Assembly: GCF_024494695.1 (NCBI RefSeq)
Contig: NZ_JANHDP010000001.1
Span: 186,001-250,000 of the forward strand
Reading direction: 5' to 3'
DNA: 64,000 nucleotides
DNA from: Natronoarchaeum rubrum
Lineage (GTDB): Archaea; Halobacteriota; Halobacteria; Halobacteriales; Natronoarchaeaceae
This document shows, piece by piece, positions 26,331 through 34,445 of the stretch (positions are counted from its first letter, which is position 1; every line of letters begins with the position of its first letter). A program made the translations under genes and the position numbers. The notes under the pieces are model-generated. The model did no database searches. It saw nothing but the letters and a program-made list of their open reading frames with translations, and was not told the DNA's origin.

Positions 26331-26675
26331 TATATCTTGTAGCTACGAGAAATACTTCTTTTCCTGTCTTTTTGAACCGTTCGTCGGTACAATCTCTAAA
26401 ACCGTATTTTATGCGTTTAGATGCTATAAATGTGGGAATAGCGGAACAGCACCCGTAATAGGAGACGACGAATGACATGATTGGAGCTTCCCGCAATACA
26501 GGAACTTAAGCGCCTCTTACAGTGGTTTCTCTTGTGAATGGGGACGTAGTGACGGATTAATTATGAATATATTCAATAATAAAGTAATAATTTATGCTTC
26601 TGTGCTTCGTCGCACCTCTATCGATCAACGCGTCGCTTTGATCCGTCCGCACGTCGTGGCGGCATCGGACATTGT

Positions 26676-26697
26676 ATAACAAGCGTACGCTTGTTAT
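26676..26697. promoter_or_regulatory. Perfect 22-base palindrome A
   Basis: ATAACAAGCGT is followed directly by its exact reverse complement, so all 11 pairs match. Together with palindrome B, 49 bases further on, it defines a second site family (ATAACA-N10-TGTTAT) separate from the IclR motif. A dimeric regulator is the most likely user. The regulator is not identified. Confidence 0.75.
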
Positions 26698-26724
26698 TCA
26701 GAATCGGTTCCTCGCCTCCTCTGG

Positions 26725-26746
26725 ATAACAGTAGTACGACTGTTAT
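26725..26746. promoter_or_regulatory. Imperfect 22-base palindrome B
   Basis: ATAACAGTAGT followed by ACGACTGTTAT pairs in 10 of 11 positions. It keeps the outer ATAACA and TGTTAT arms and the central GTAC of palindrome A. Start-to-start spacing between the two is 49 bases, between four and five helical turns. Confidence 0.7.
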
Positions 26747-26859
26747 TTCGACGCTGGCGTGCCGGACGCTCTGATCTGCGGCGTCGACTTCGGTGCGTGC
26801 GCGGAGTGCCAACGTCACGACGTTTTCCGACGGGAGGATTTTCCCGGATCACCCCTAAT

Positions 26860-26876
26860 GTTCACATATCGTGAAC
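26860..26876. promoter_or_regulatory. Inverted-repeat site 2, probable IclR operator
   Basis: GTTCAC-ATATC-GTGAAC is the most symmetric copy, with both six-base arms perfect. It is 286 bases before the dgoD start and 194 bases before site 3, so it may support looping or cooperative binding. Confidence 0.7.
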
Positions 26877-27053
26877 GGATGTGGTGTATGTGGGCCTGTC
26901 GCACACGCCTCGGGCGACTGGCGTCGAACGCGACGTTCGTCGGTCCCAGGCTTAATCCGACGGTGCAGTTCGTTTCGGTGGTGTTCGTCGGCTCGGAGTG
27001 GCGTCGTGCGATTGCTTCGGTGTATGGACGTGACCGGTTCTATTCGCCTCCGT

Positions 27054-27070
27054 GTTCACATATCATGAAC
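27054..27070. promoter_or_regulatory. Inverted-repeat site 3 (dgoD promoter), probable IclR operator
   Basis: GTTCAC-ATATC-ATGAAC differs from site 2 at one base. It ends 33 bases before the TATA-like GATTAAAT (27104-27111) of dgoD, so a bound protein would sit just upstream of the promoter. Confidence 0.7.
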
Positions 27071-27145
27071 AAGCTCCGGTGGTCGTCGCGATGAGGTCAC
27101 AATGATTAAATGGTCGCTTCGCAAATCCGCTACTACGATCACACC

Positions 27146-28327
27146 ATGTCTCGGAATGACGCGGAGGGCGAGCGAAACCGAATCGTCGACTACGAACTGT
27201 TCGAGGTGCCGCCCCGGTGGCTGTTCCTACGGGTCGAAACGGCAGATGGCACCGTCGGGTGGGGAGAACCGGTGATCGAGGGGCGCTCTCGAACGGTTCT
27301 GACGGCGGTCGAGGAACTGATGGATAACTATCTGCTGGGGGAAGATCCCTCGCGGATCGAGGACCACTGGCAGACGATGTACCGCGGCGGGTTCTACCGC
27401 GGCGGTCCGATTCTGATGAGCGCGATCGCCGGGATCGACCAGGCGCTGTGGGACATCAAGGGCAAACAGCTGGGGGCGCCGGTCCACGAGTTGCTGGGCG
27501 GGGCAGCGCGCGACCGGATCCGCGTGTACCAGTGGATCGGCGGTGACCGGCCCTCCGACGTGGCCGAGCAAGCCCGGAAGCAGGTCGATGCCGGCTTCAC
27601 CGCGCTGAAGATGAACGCGACGCCCGAGATCGAACGGATCGACGATCCGGCGACGGTGAGCGCGGCGGCGGATCGGCTCCGCGAGGTGCGCGAGGCCGTC
27701 GGCGACGAGATCGACATCGGCGTCGACTTCCACGGGCGCGTCACGAAGCCGATGGCCAAGCGACTCGCGCAGGCGCTGGAACCCCACGAGCCGTTCTTCC
27801 TCGAAGAGCCGGTGTTGCCCGAGCACAACGACGCGCTGCCGGAGATCGCCCAGCACACGACGACGCCGATCGCCACGGGCGAGCGGATGTTCTCCCGCTG
27901 GGACTACAAGGAGCTGTTCGAGCAGGGGGTCGTCGATCTGATCCAGCCCGACCTCTCGCACGCCGGCGGGATCACCGAGGTCAAGAAGATCGCGTCGATG
28001 GCCGAGGCCTACGACGTGGCGATGGCGCCCCACTGCCCGCTCGGGCCGGTCGCGCTCGCCTCGTGCGTGCAGGTCGACGCCTGCTCGCCGAACGCCCTGA
28101 TTCAGGAGCAGAGCCTCGATATCCACTACAACGAGACGACCGACGTGATCGACTATCTCGCCGATCCCTCGGTGTTCGACTACGAGGACGGGTTCGTCGA
28201 GATCCCGGAGGGGCCGGGTCTCGGCGTCGAGATCGACGAGGAGTACGTCCGCGAGCAGGCCGAGCAGGACGTCGACTGGCACAACCCCGTCTGGCGCCAC
28301 GACGACGGCAGCGTCGCCGAGTGGTAA
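27146..28327 (+). CDS. dgoD: D-galactonate dehydratase, DgoD-type enolase superfamily
   Basis: 393 residues from ATG 27146; ATG 27110 overlaps the TATA-like element and is unlikely. The catalytic Asp194 and His196 (VDFHGRV), Glu220 (FLEEPV), Glu246 (GERMFSRWD) and His296 (APHCPLGP) are those of DgoD. The ending NPVWRHDDGSVAEW matches Escherichia coli DgoD almost residue for residue. It dehydrates galactonate to 2-keto-3-deoxygalactonate with Mg2+. Relatives in haloarchaea act on gluconate, so mixed activity is possible. It follows GH42 and precedes an SDR gene by 49 bases, as expected for galactose oxidation. Confidence 0.9.
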   Translation: MSRNDAEGERNRIVDYELFEVPPRWLFLRVETADGTVGWGEPVIEGRSRTVLTAVEELMDNYLLGEDPSRIEDHWQTMYRGGFYRGGPILMSAIAGIDQALWDIKGKQLGAPVHELLGGAARDRIRVYQWIGGDRPSDVAEQARKQVDAGFTALKMNATPEIERIDDPATVSAAADRLREVREAVGDEIDIGVDFHGRVTKPMAKRLAQALEPHEPFFLEEPVLPEHNDALPEIAQHTTTPIATGERMFSRWDYKELFEQGVVDLIQPDLSHAGGITEVKKIASMAEAYDVAMAPHCPLGPVALASCVQVDACSPNALIQEQSLDIHYNETTDVIDYLADPSVFDYEDGFVEIPEGPGLGVEIDEEYVREQAEQDVDWHNPVWRHDDGSVAEW

Positions 28328-28376
28328 CGCGCTTTCCGAGCTTATTTCTCGGTCGAACGCGAGCGTTCGGACGGAG

Positions 28377-29192
28377 ATGGTTTCGACAACCCCACCTGCA
28401 GACGCCGTACCGTCACGTCACGAGGATCGCGTCGTCGTCGTCACCGGCTCGACGCGCGGCATCGGCGCGGGCGTCGCCCGTCGCTTCGCCGCCGAAGGCG
28501 CCTCCGTCGTTGTCACCGGCCGTTCCCGGGACGCCGGCGAGGCCGTCGCCGAGTCGATCCGTGATGAGGGTGGCGAGGCGACGTTCGTGCGGGCGGACAT
28601 GCGCGACCCGGCCGAGATCGAGGCGCTCGTCGAGCACACCGTCGACGAGTACGGCCGCGTGGACGTGCTGGTGAACAACGCCGGCGTCCAGACGGAGACG
28701 ACGGCGGCCGACGCCGAGATCGACGACTGGGAGTTCGTCGTCGAGACCGACTTCCGGTCGTTCTGGCTCTGCGCGAAACACGCCGTCGAGCACATGCCGT
28801 CGGGCGGGACCGTGCTGAACACGTCGTCGAACCACGCGTTTCTGACGATGCCCGGAATGTTTCCCTACAACGCCGTCAAGGCGGGGATCAACGGGATGAC
28901 CCGCGCGATGGCGCTGGAGCTCGGCCCGCGCGGGATCACCGTCAACACGATCAACCCCGGCTGGGTCGAAATCGAACGCACGCGCGACGAACTGGGAGAA
29001 GAGTACGAGTACACCGAGGAGATCCACCCCGTCGGCCGACTCGGAACGCCGGCCGACGTCGCGGGGCTCGCTACGTTCCTCGCGAGCGACGACGCGACGT
29101 TCATCACCGGTGAGAGCATTCTGATCGACGGCGGGCGCAGTCAGGTGATGGAGGATCGCGTGTATCGGGAGTTCCGCACCGAGAGTGAGTGA
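28377..29192 (+). CDS. SDR dehydrogenase, candidate galactose dehydrogenase
   Basis: 271 residues of a classical short-chain dehydrogenase: the cofactor motif TGSTRGIGAG, NNAG, and the catalytic Ser (NTSSNHAF) and Tyr-Asn-Ala-Val-Lys (YNAVK). The C-terminal GRLGTPADVAGLATFLASDDATFITGESILIDGG is typical of sugar and polyol dehydrogenases. The gene lies 49 bases after dgoD, so it may make the galactonolactone/galactonate that dgoD consumes. That link is inferred from position. It could equally be an alcohol or 3-oxoacyl reductase. Confidence 0.75.
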   Translation: MVSTTPPADAVPSRHEDRVVVVTGSTRGIGAGVARRFAAEGASVVVTGRSRDAGEAVAESIRDEGGEATFVRADMRDPAEIEALVEHTVDEYGRVDVLVNNAGVQTETTAADAEIDDWEFVVETDFRSFWLCAKHAVEHMPSGGTVLNTSSNHAFLTMPGMFPYNAVKAGINGMTRAMALELGPRGITVNTINPGWVEIERTRDELGEEYEYTEEIHPVGRLGTPADVAGLATFLASDDATFITGESILIDGGRSQVMEDRVYREFRTESE

Positions 29193-29204
29193 GCCCCGCC
29201 CGCC

Positions 29205-29221
29205 GTTCACATATCGGAAAC
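29205..29221. promoter_or_regulatory. Inverted-repeat site 4 (ABC transporter promoter), probable IclR operator
   Basis: GTTCACATATCGGAAAC keeps the left arm and the centre and has a degenerate right arm. It begins 12 bases after the SDR stop and lies 70 bases before the TATA-like TTTAACATA (29291-29299) of the ABC ATPase gene. Confidence 0.6.
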
Positions 29222-29290
29222 GCACTGCGTCGGTATCGACGCCGCGGATCGCTCGCCGTCCTCCGGGACGTACCCCGGGACGTAGAAAGA

Positions 29291-29299
29291 TTTAACATA
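29291..29299 (+). promoter_or_regulatory. TATA-like element of the ABC ATPase gene
   Basis: TTTAACATA ends 21 bases before the ATG at 29321, compatible with a leaderless transcript. It indicates that the ATPase gene has its own promoter after the dgoD-SDR unit. Confidence 0.5.
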
Positions 29300-29320
29300 G
29301 ACTGTCATGCTCTATCTACC

Positions 29321-30502
29321 ATGGGACATCTGGACATCCGAAACCTGCGAAAGGTATTCAGCGACACCAGCGGCGATATCGTCGCGGTAGACGACTTCAA
29401 CGCGGAGTTCGAGGACGGCGAGTTCGTCGTCCTCGTCGGCCCGTCGGGCTGTGGGAAGTCGACGACGCTACGCTGTATCGCCGGACTCGAGAACCCTACC
29501 GACGGCAAGATCTTTCTCGACGGGGAGGACGTCACCGACAGGAAGCCCAAGGACCGTAACATGGCGATGGTGTTCCAGAGCTACGCGCTGTACCCTCACA
29601 TGACGTCTCGTGAGAACATGGCGTTCGGACTGAAGATGACGACCGATCTCTCGAAAGCCGAGATCGACGAACGCGTTCAGGACGCGGCCGAGATGATGGG
29701 CATCGGCGATCACCTCGACAAGAAGCCCGGCGACCTCTCGGGTGGCCAGCAACAGCGCGTCGCGCTCGGCCGGGCGATCGTCCGGGAACCCGAAGTGTTC
29801 CTGATGGACGAGCCGCTCTCGAATCTCGACGCCAAGCTCCGGACGCAGATGCGCACCGAACTCCAGGAGATTCAACAGGACTTCGGCGTCACCACCGTCT
29901 ACGTGACACACGACCAGACGGAGGCGATGACGATGTCCGACCGGATCGCCGTCCTCAACGACGGCGAAATCCAGCAACTCGGCACGCCCCTGGAGTGTTA
30001 CCACGAGCCGGCGAACCAGTTCGTCGCGGGCTTTATCGGCTCGCCGTCGATGAACTTCTTCGACGTGACGCTCGATACGGCCGGCGCGACGCCGACGCTG
30101 GTCCACGACGAGTTCGAGTACGAACTCGAAGACGACGTGTACGCCGACATCGAGGGCCAAGGGACCCGGTTCACGCTTGGCATTCGTCCCGAGGACGTCA
30201 AGGCGGTTCCCGCGGGGACCCACAACGCGATCGCGCCGACCGTCGACGTGACCGAACCGCTGGGCGACGTCAGCTACGTGTACCTCGACGTCGGCGGCGA
30301 GCAGTACACCGCGACGCTCGAAGGCGACATCGTGATCGAGTCCGGTCGGTCCATCTCCGTGCAGTTCCCGCAGGACCGCATCCACCTGTTCGACGGGGAG
30401 ACGGGCGAGGCGCTGCGGAACCGTGCGCCTCCGGACAGCGACGACGTCGAGGCGCTCGCCGGGCTGGACGACGTCAGCGGCGTCGAGATCGGCGTCAACT
30501 GA
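29321..30502 (+). CDS. Sugar ABC transporter ATP-binding protein (MalK/UgpC-like)
   Basis: 393 residues from ATG 29321. The nucleotide-binding domain has Walker A GPSGCGKST, signature LSGGQQQR, Walker B VFLMDEPLSNLD and the switch His in VYVTHDQTEA. The C-terminal third (GFIGSPSMNFFDV, GIRPEDVKAV) is the TOBE/regulatory domain of the CUT1 family, which powers import of di- and oligosaccharides. It is separated from its binding protein and permeases by the oppositely oriented GH4 gene, but an IclR-type site upstream ties it to the same block. One such ATPase may serve several transporters. Confidence 0.93.
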   Translation: MGHLDIRNLRKVFSDTSGDIVAVDDFNAEFEDGEFVVLVGPSGCGKSTTLRCIAGLENPTDGKIFLDGEDVTDRKPKDRNMAMVFQSYALYPHMTSRENMAFGLKMTTDLSKAEIDERVQDAAEMMGIGDHLDKKPGDLSGGQQQRVALGRAIVREPEVFLMDEPLSNLDAKLRTQMRTELQEIQQDFGVTTVYVTHDQTEAMTMSDRIAVLNDGEIQQLGTPLECYHEPANQFVAGFIGSPSMNFFDVTLDTAGATPTLVHDEFEYELEDDVYADIEGQGTRFTLGIRPEDVKAVPAGTHNAIAPTVDVTEPLGDVSYVYLDVGGEQYTATLEGDIVIESGRSISVQFPQDRIHLFDGETGEALRNRAPPDSDDVEALAGLDDVSGVEIGVN

Positions 30503-30742
30503 GCCTCCTCCGCAGCGGCGTCCCGCGTCGTCGTCTTTTCCGGATGCGGTCGTTCGGTATCGTTCCGACCAGCGGCCGTGTCCGCGTACGGCGTCGGCCG
30601 CTGGCAGTTTCTAGTTCGTCGACGGTTCCAGTCCTCTGAACGCTCACAGCGTGAGCTATCGAGAGAGCGTCGTGGTAAATCGACCAGACCAGAAACGGGG
30701 CGTTGGCGAGCGGCTGGCGTCCGGTTCTCAGCGCAGCACGCG

Positions 30743-32050
30743 TTAGTTCAGGCGTGGGAGGTACGCGTCGTTGGCGGCGAGCAGTTCCTCGGTCATTTCG
30801 TGGATCTCGTCCAGGGTGAGCTCCGCCGCAGTGAGTGGGTCCTGCTTGACCGCCCGGTGGATCTTTTCGCGGTCGTTCTCCAGAGCGCCTTCGACCACGA
30901 GTTGCTGGACCGCGACGTGCTGCTGGGAGAACGTCGTGACCGACGACGGCAGTTCTCCCACCGAACACGGGTGAAGGCCCGTCCCGTCGACGAGCACCGG
31001 CACTTCGACGCAGGCGTCGTTCGGCAGGTTCTCGATAGCGTTCGTCTCGTTGCTGACGTTGAGGTTGAGCCGCCGGGGCTGGCCGGTCTCGCGGGAGTGG
31101 ATGAGCCGGGAGGCGTACTCCTCGGAGCGCTCGACGCCGACTTCCTCGAGGTCGACGTCCAGTTCGGGCGAGTCGCGCTGTTCGGAGCGTTCCTTCCAGC
31201 CTTCGAGATACGTCGCCGTCGGCATCCGTTCGGCGTAGTCGGTTCCCTGCATCTCCTCGATGATCTCCTCGTCGGTCCGGAAGTAGGGAACGTACTCGGA
31301 CATGTGGTGGGAGGACTCGGTCGGGAAGTAGCCGAAGTGTTTCATCATCTCGAAGCGGACCGTGTCGCGCTCGTAGATATCGGGGTCCTCCATCGCCTCG
31401 CGGAGGTCCGGATAGACGCTTTCGCCGTCGAACTCGGCATCGAGGAACCAGGCCACGTGGTTGACGCCGGCGACCCAGTAGTCCAGATCGTCCTCGGGGA
31501 CGTCGACGTAGTCCGCGATCGCCTCCGCGGTGTGAGGAACGGAGTGACAGAGCCCGACCGTCTCGATATCGGTGGCCTCGAACATCGTCGTGCAGAGGAT
31601 CGACATCGGATTCGTGTAGTTCAACAGCAAGGCGTCGGGACAGAGTTCTTCCATGTCGCCGGCGATGTCCAGCATCTCCGGGATGGTTCTGAGGCCGCGG
31701 AAGATGCCGCCGGGACCGATCGTGTCGCCGATGGCCTGCTCGACGCCGTACCGTTCGGGGATGCGGATCTCGTTCTCGAAGGGCTCGGTGCCGCCGACGT
31801 TGATCATGTTCAGCACGTAGTCGGCGTCCTCGAGAGCCTCGATGCGGTCGGTCGTCGCCTCGACCGTGGCGTCGAGATCCTCGTTCTCGACCATCGACTC
31901 GGCGATCTCGGTCGTCTGTTCCAGGCGGTGTTCGTCGATGTCCATCAGCGCGATCGTGCTATCGGAGAGCTCGTCGAACGAGAGGATGTCCCCGACGAGC
32001 TTGGTAGCAAACACCATACTACCCGCTCCGATGAAGGTGATCTTGGGCAT
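30743..32050 (-). CDS. GH4 alpha-galactosidase (MelA-like)
   Basis: 435 residues from ATG 32050. The NAD-binding start MPKITFIGAGSMVFATK, GDTIGPGGIFRGLRT, NYTNPM, the metal-binding Cys in GLCHSV and His in GVNHVAWF identify family GH4. The run CHSVPHTAEAIADYV and RFEMMKHFGYFPTESSHHMSEYVPYF matches MelA-type alpha-galactosidases. These enzymes need NAD and Mn2+ and cleave by redox-assisted elimination. It is cytoplasmic. The gene is divergent from the binding-protein gene, with which it shares a 130-base promoter region, and would act on the imported alpha-galactosides. Alpha-glucosidase activity cannot be excluded. Confidence 0.9.
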   Translation of the reverse strand: MPKITFIGAGSMVFATKLVGDILSFDELSDSTIALMDIDEHRLEQTTEIAESMVENEDLDATVEATTDRIEALEDADYVLNMINVGGTEPFENEIRIPERYGVEQAIGDTIGPGGIFRGLRTIPEMLDIAGDMEELCPDALLLNYTNPMSILCTTMFEATDIETVGLCHSVPHTAEAIADYVDVPEDDLDYWVAGVNHVAWFLDAEFDGESVYPDLREAMEDPDIYERDTVRFEMMKHFGYFPTESSHHMSEYVPYFRTDEEIIEEMQGTDYAERMPTATYLEGWKERSEQRDSPELDVDLEEVGVERSEEYASRLIHSRETGQPRRLNLNVSNETNAIENLPNDACVEVPVLVDGTGLHPCSVGELPSSVTTFSQQHVAVQQLVVEGALENDREKIHRAVKQDPLTAAELTLDEIHEMTEELLAANDAYLPRLN

Positions 32051-32180
32051 ACACCATCCACTCTCCGGGAGAGCATAATAAATGTAGTGCCGTTCACCCC
32101 GTCGAGGGGGTATTGTGAATGACAATTTGGGAAAGATATATATGGGGATCACCCTCAACTGTTCTGTTAGGGATTGCCCA
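32051..32180. promoter_or_regulatory. Divergent promoter region between GH4 and binding-protein genes
   Basis: Minus strand: TTTATTATG (32074-32082) is 24-32 bases before the GH4 ATG, a leaderless layout. Plus strand: ATATATAT (32136-32143) is 38 bases before the binding-protein ATG at 32181. A perfect 13-base palindrome CTCTCCGGGAGAG (32061-32073) adjoins the GH4 TATA box on its downstream side and may be an operator. A half-like TATTGTGAA at 32111-32119 resembles one arm of the IclR motif but lacks a good partner. Confidence 0.6.
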
Positions 32181-33509
32181 ATGACAGACGACAACTCGTC
32201 CGGACTTACCAGACGTTCGTTCACCAAGGGACTCGGCGGCGGCGCCGCAGCGGCAGGCCTCGCCGGCTGCCTGGGTGGCGGTGGCAACGGCTCCGAGCAA
32301 GCGCTGCTGTGGGAGTACGCGTTCCCGAACGACGGCACGCCGCCCATCTGGAAGGATGAATTTCTCGCAAACTACGAAGAGCGAGCCGGCGAAGAACTCA
32401 CCGTCGCCCGCTTCTCCTACGAGGACCTCCGCCAGAAGTTCCTCACCGGCGCCCGGACCGGCGACCCCGACGCGATCGAGGGCGTCCTGAGCCACCTGAC
32501 GGAGTACGTCAAGGCCGGGCACCTCGAACCGCTCGGCGACTGGGCCGAGGGGCTCGACCACTGGGACGGCTTCGTCGACAGCGCCGTCGACGCGATGACG
32601 TACCGCGGCGAGCTGTACGGGCTCCCCTACACGGGGAACGGCCGCGCGCTCATCTACCGGAAGGACATCCTCAACGAGCTCGGTCAGGAACCGCCGGAGA
32701 CGGCCGCCGAGTTCCAGCAGATCGCTCGGATGGTCAACCGCGAGTACGACGACATGTGGGGGTACCACAACTGCACCAAGGACGGTAGCGTCCGCGGGTT
32801 CCAGGAGTGGATGTCCCACGTCTACCAGCACACCGACCAGCTCTACGTGCCGGACGGCGAGTCCTGGTCGCTCAACATCGAAGCCGACGCGCTCGGACAG
32901 ATCTTCGACGACTGGTACTTCCAGATCTACGCCGCCGACAACCCGGTCGGGAACCCCGATCAGCTGGGTACCGGCTGGCAGGTCAACGATCCCGGCTTCC
33001 TCAACGGGCAGTTCGCGTTCATCGAGTGCGGCACCTGGCTTCGCGGCTGGACTTCCGGTGAAAACATCAACGACACCGATGCGACGACCCAGTTGCTCGA
33101 CAACGACACCGGCGTCGCCCACCTGCCCTACAGCGAGGGCGGTTCGCAGGGCACCTTCCTCGAGGTCAAGCCGATCATGATCAACGCCCACTCCGACAAC
33201 AAGGAGCGCGCCAAGGACGTCCTCGCAGCCTGGACCGATCCCGAGGTGCTCACGAAGGGCGCCGAAGACAAGTCCGGCGACTTCATGACGCCCGTCCACG
33301 AGGACGTCGAGTCGACGATCGACAACGAGAACTGGGCGCCGTTCACCGACGTGTTCGGCACCGGTCGCGCCCTCGCGAAGATCGGCTGGGGCCCGGTCCG
33401 GCAGAAGTTCTACACCTACATGCAGGAGGTCGCCTACGGCGAAACCGACCCCTACAACGCGGGCGATCAGTTCCACAGCGAACTCAAGAGTCTCGAGAGT
33501 GAACTCTAA
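32181..33509 (+). CDS. Sugar ABC transporter substrate-binding lipoprotein
   Basis: 442 residues from ATG 32181. The N-terminus has the Tat motif TRRSFTKGL (residues 10-18) and a lipobox ending LAGC (Cys30), so the protein is exported folded and lipid-anchored outside the membrane. The rest is a CUT1-type (MalE-like) binding protein: GELYGLPYTGNGRALIYRKDI, FAFIECGTWLRGW and the C-terminal MQEVAYG. It captures an oligosaccharide and hands it to the two permeases encoded downstream (gap 14 bases). The substrate is inferred to be galactoside-containing from the hydrolases around it. Confidence 0.92.
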   Translation: MTDDNSSGLTRRSFTKGLGGGAAAAGLAGCLGGGGNGSEQALLWEYAFPNDGTPPIWKDEFLANYEERAGEELTVARFSYEDLRQKFLTGARTGDPDAIEGVLSHLTEYVKAGHLEPLGDWAEGLDHWDGFVDSAVDAMTYRGELYGLPYTGNGRALIYRKDILNELGQEPPETAAEFQQIARMVNREYDDMWGYHNCTKDGSVRGFQEWMSHVYQHTDQLYVPDGESWSLNIEADALGQIFDDWYFQIYAADNPVGNPDQLGTGWQVNDPGFLNGQFAFIECGTWLRGWTSGENINDTDATTQLLDNDTGVAHLPYSEGGSQGTFLEVKPIMINAHSDNKERAKDVLAAWTDPEVLTKGAEDKSGDFMTPVHEDVESTIDNENWAPFTDVFGTGRALAKIGWGPVRQKFYTYMQEVAYGETDPYNAGDQFHSELKSLESEL

Positions 33510-33523
33510 GCCCCGTCAGATCA

Positions 33524-34444
33524 ATGTCAACGAGAACCGAAGATAAGGGGCCGCTCACCGACTACCGGGAGACGTTCGGCTCGTTCCTCTCGGAGACGTG
33601 GCTCGGCTACGCGATGATCCTGCCGGCGGCCCTGCTGATCGGCGTGATCATCCTCTACCCGACGTTCCGGGGCATCCACCTCGCGTTCTTCGAGGCCTCG
33701 TTGCTGAACCCAGAGGCCAAGGTGTTCATCGGCCTCGAGAACTTCGCGGCGATGCTGGAAGACCCGATATTCCGGGAGTCGCTGTGGCACACGGTGTTGC
33801 TGACCGGCCTCGCGGTGTCGCTGCAGTACCTGCTGGGGCTCGGGCTGGCGCTGGCGCTCAAGGAGAAGGTCCCGGGCGCGGGGGTCTTCCGGAGCCTCTC
33901 GATGATCACGTGGGTGCTGCCGGTCATCGTGATGGTGATCATCTTCCGGTTCATGACCCAGTCGGGGTTCGGGCCGGTTAACATCCTGCTAGCAAAGCTT
34001 GGCATGGAGACGGCCTCGTGGTTCGGCCGCCCCGGCGTGGCGTTTCCGCTCGTCGTGATCATGCACGTCTGGCGGAACGTCCCGTTCTACGCGATCGCAC
34101 TGCTGGCGTCGATGAAGTCGATCCCGGACACCCAGTACGAGGCCGCTCGACTGGACGGCGCGGGGCCGCTCGAGCGGTTCCGCTACATCACGCTGCCCCA
34201 GATTTCCTACGTGTCGATGATCATGATCGTGTTGCACGTGATCTTCACGTTCAACAACTTCGACATCGTATACCTCTCGACGGGCGGGGGCCCGCTGGGC
34301 AACACCGAGGTGCTGGCCACGTACATCTACAAGCAGGCGTTCCAGCAGTACGCGCTGGGGTACGCCGCCAGCATGGGGGTCGTGATGCTCATCATCATGC
34401 TCACGTTCACCGTCGTCTACGTGAAACTGGAGGCGAGAGACTGA
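33524..34444 (+). CDS. Sugar ABC transporter permease (MalF-like)
   Basis: 306 residues with six hydrophobic segments, after a short cytoplasmic head. The EAA loop that contacts the ATPase is near QYEAARLDGAGPLERFRYITLPQI. It is the first of two CUT1 permeases and follows the binding-protein gene by 14 bases; the second permease begins one base after its stop. The heterodimer forms the membrane channel. Confidence 0.92.
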   Translation: MSTRTEDKGPLTDYRETFGSFLSETWLGYAMILPAALLIGVIILYPTFRGIHLAFFEASLLNPEAKVFIGLENFAAMLEDPIFRESLWHTVLLTGLAVSLQYLLGLGLALALKEKVPGAGVFRSLSMITWVLPVIVMVIIFRFMTQSGFGPVNILLAKLGMETASWFGRPGVAFPLVVIMHVWRNVPFYAIALLASMKSIPDTQYEAARLDGAGPLERFRYITLPQISYVSMIMIVLHVIFTFNNFDIVYLSTGGGPLGNTEVLATYIYKQAFQQYALGYAASMGVVMLIIMLTFTVVYVKLEARD

Positions 34445-34445
34445 T

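Larger units (their letters stand above)
26331..27145. other. 815-base gene-free intergenic region rich in palindromes
   Basis: I can support no gene here. The first 270 bases are AT-rich and include runs such as AATATATTCAATAATAAAG (26567-26585). The region contains two related ATAACA...TGTTAT palindromes (26676 and 26725), two IclR-type sites (26860 and 27054) and a TATA-like GATTAAAT at 27104-27111 for dgoD. It could hold a small RNA or a decayed gene, but I see no proof. The open frame at 26759-27094 has no coding character. Confidence 0.6.

Noticed and set aside
26759..27094. 111-residue frame in the dgoD upstream region
   Set aside because: It crosses two operator sites, has many Cys/Trp/Arg residues and no motif or promoter of its own.
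32092..32119. Fifth IclR-type site between GH4 and the binding-protein gene
   Set aside because: GTTCACC and TATTGTGAA are half-like, but the spacing is far from 17 bases, so it is not counted.
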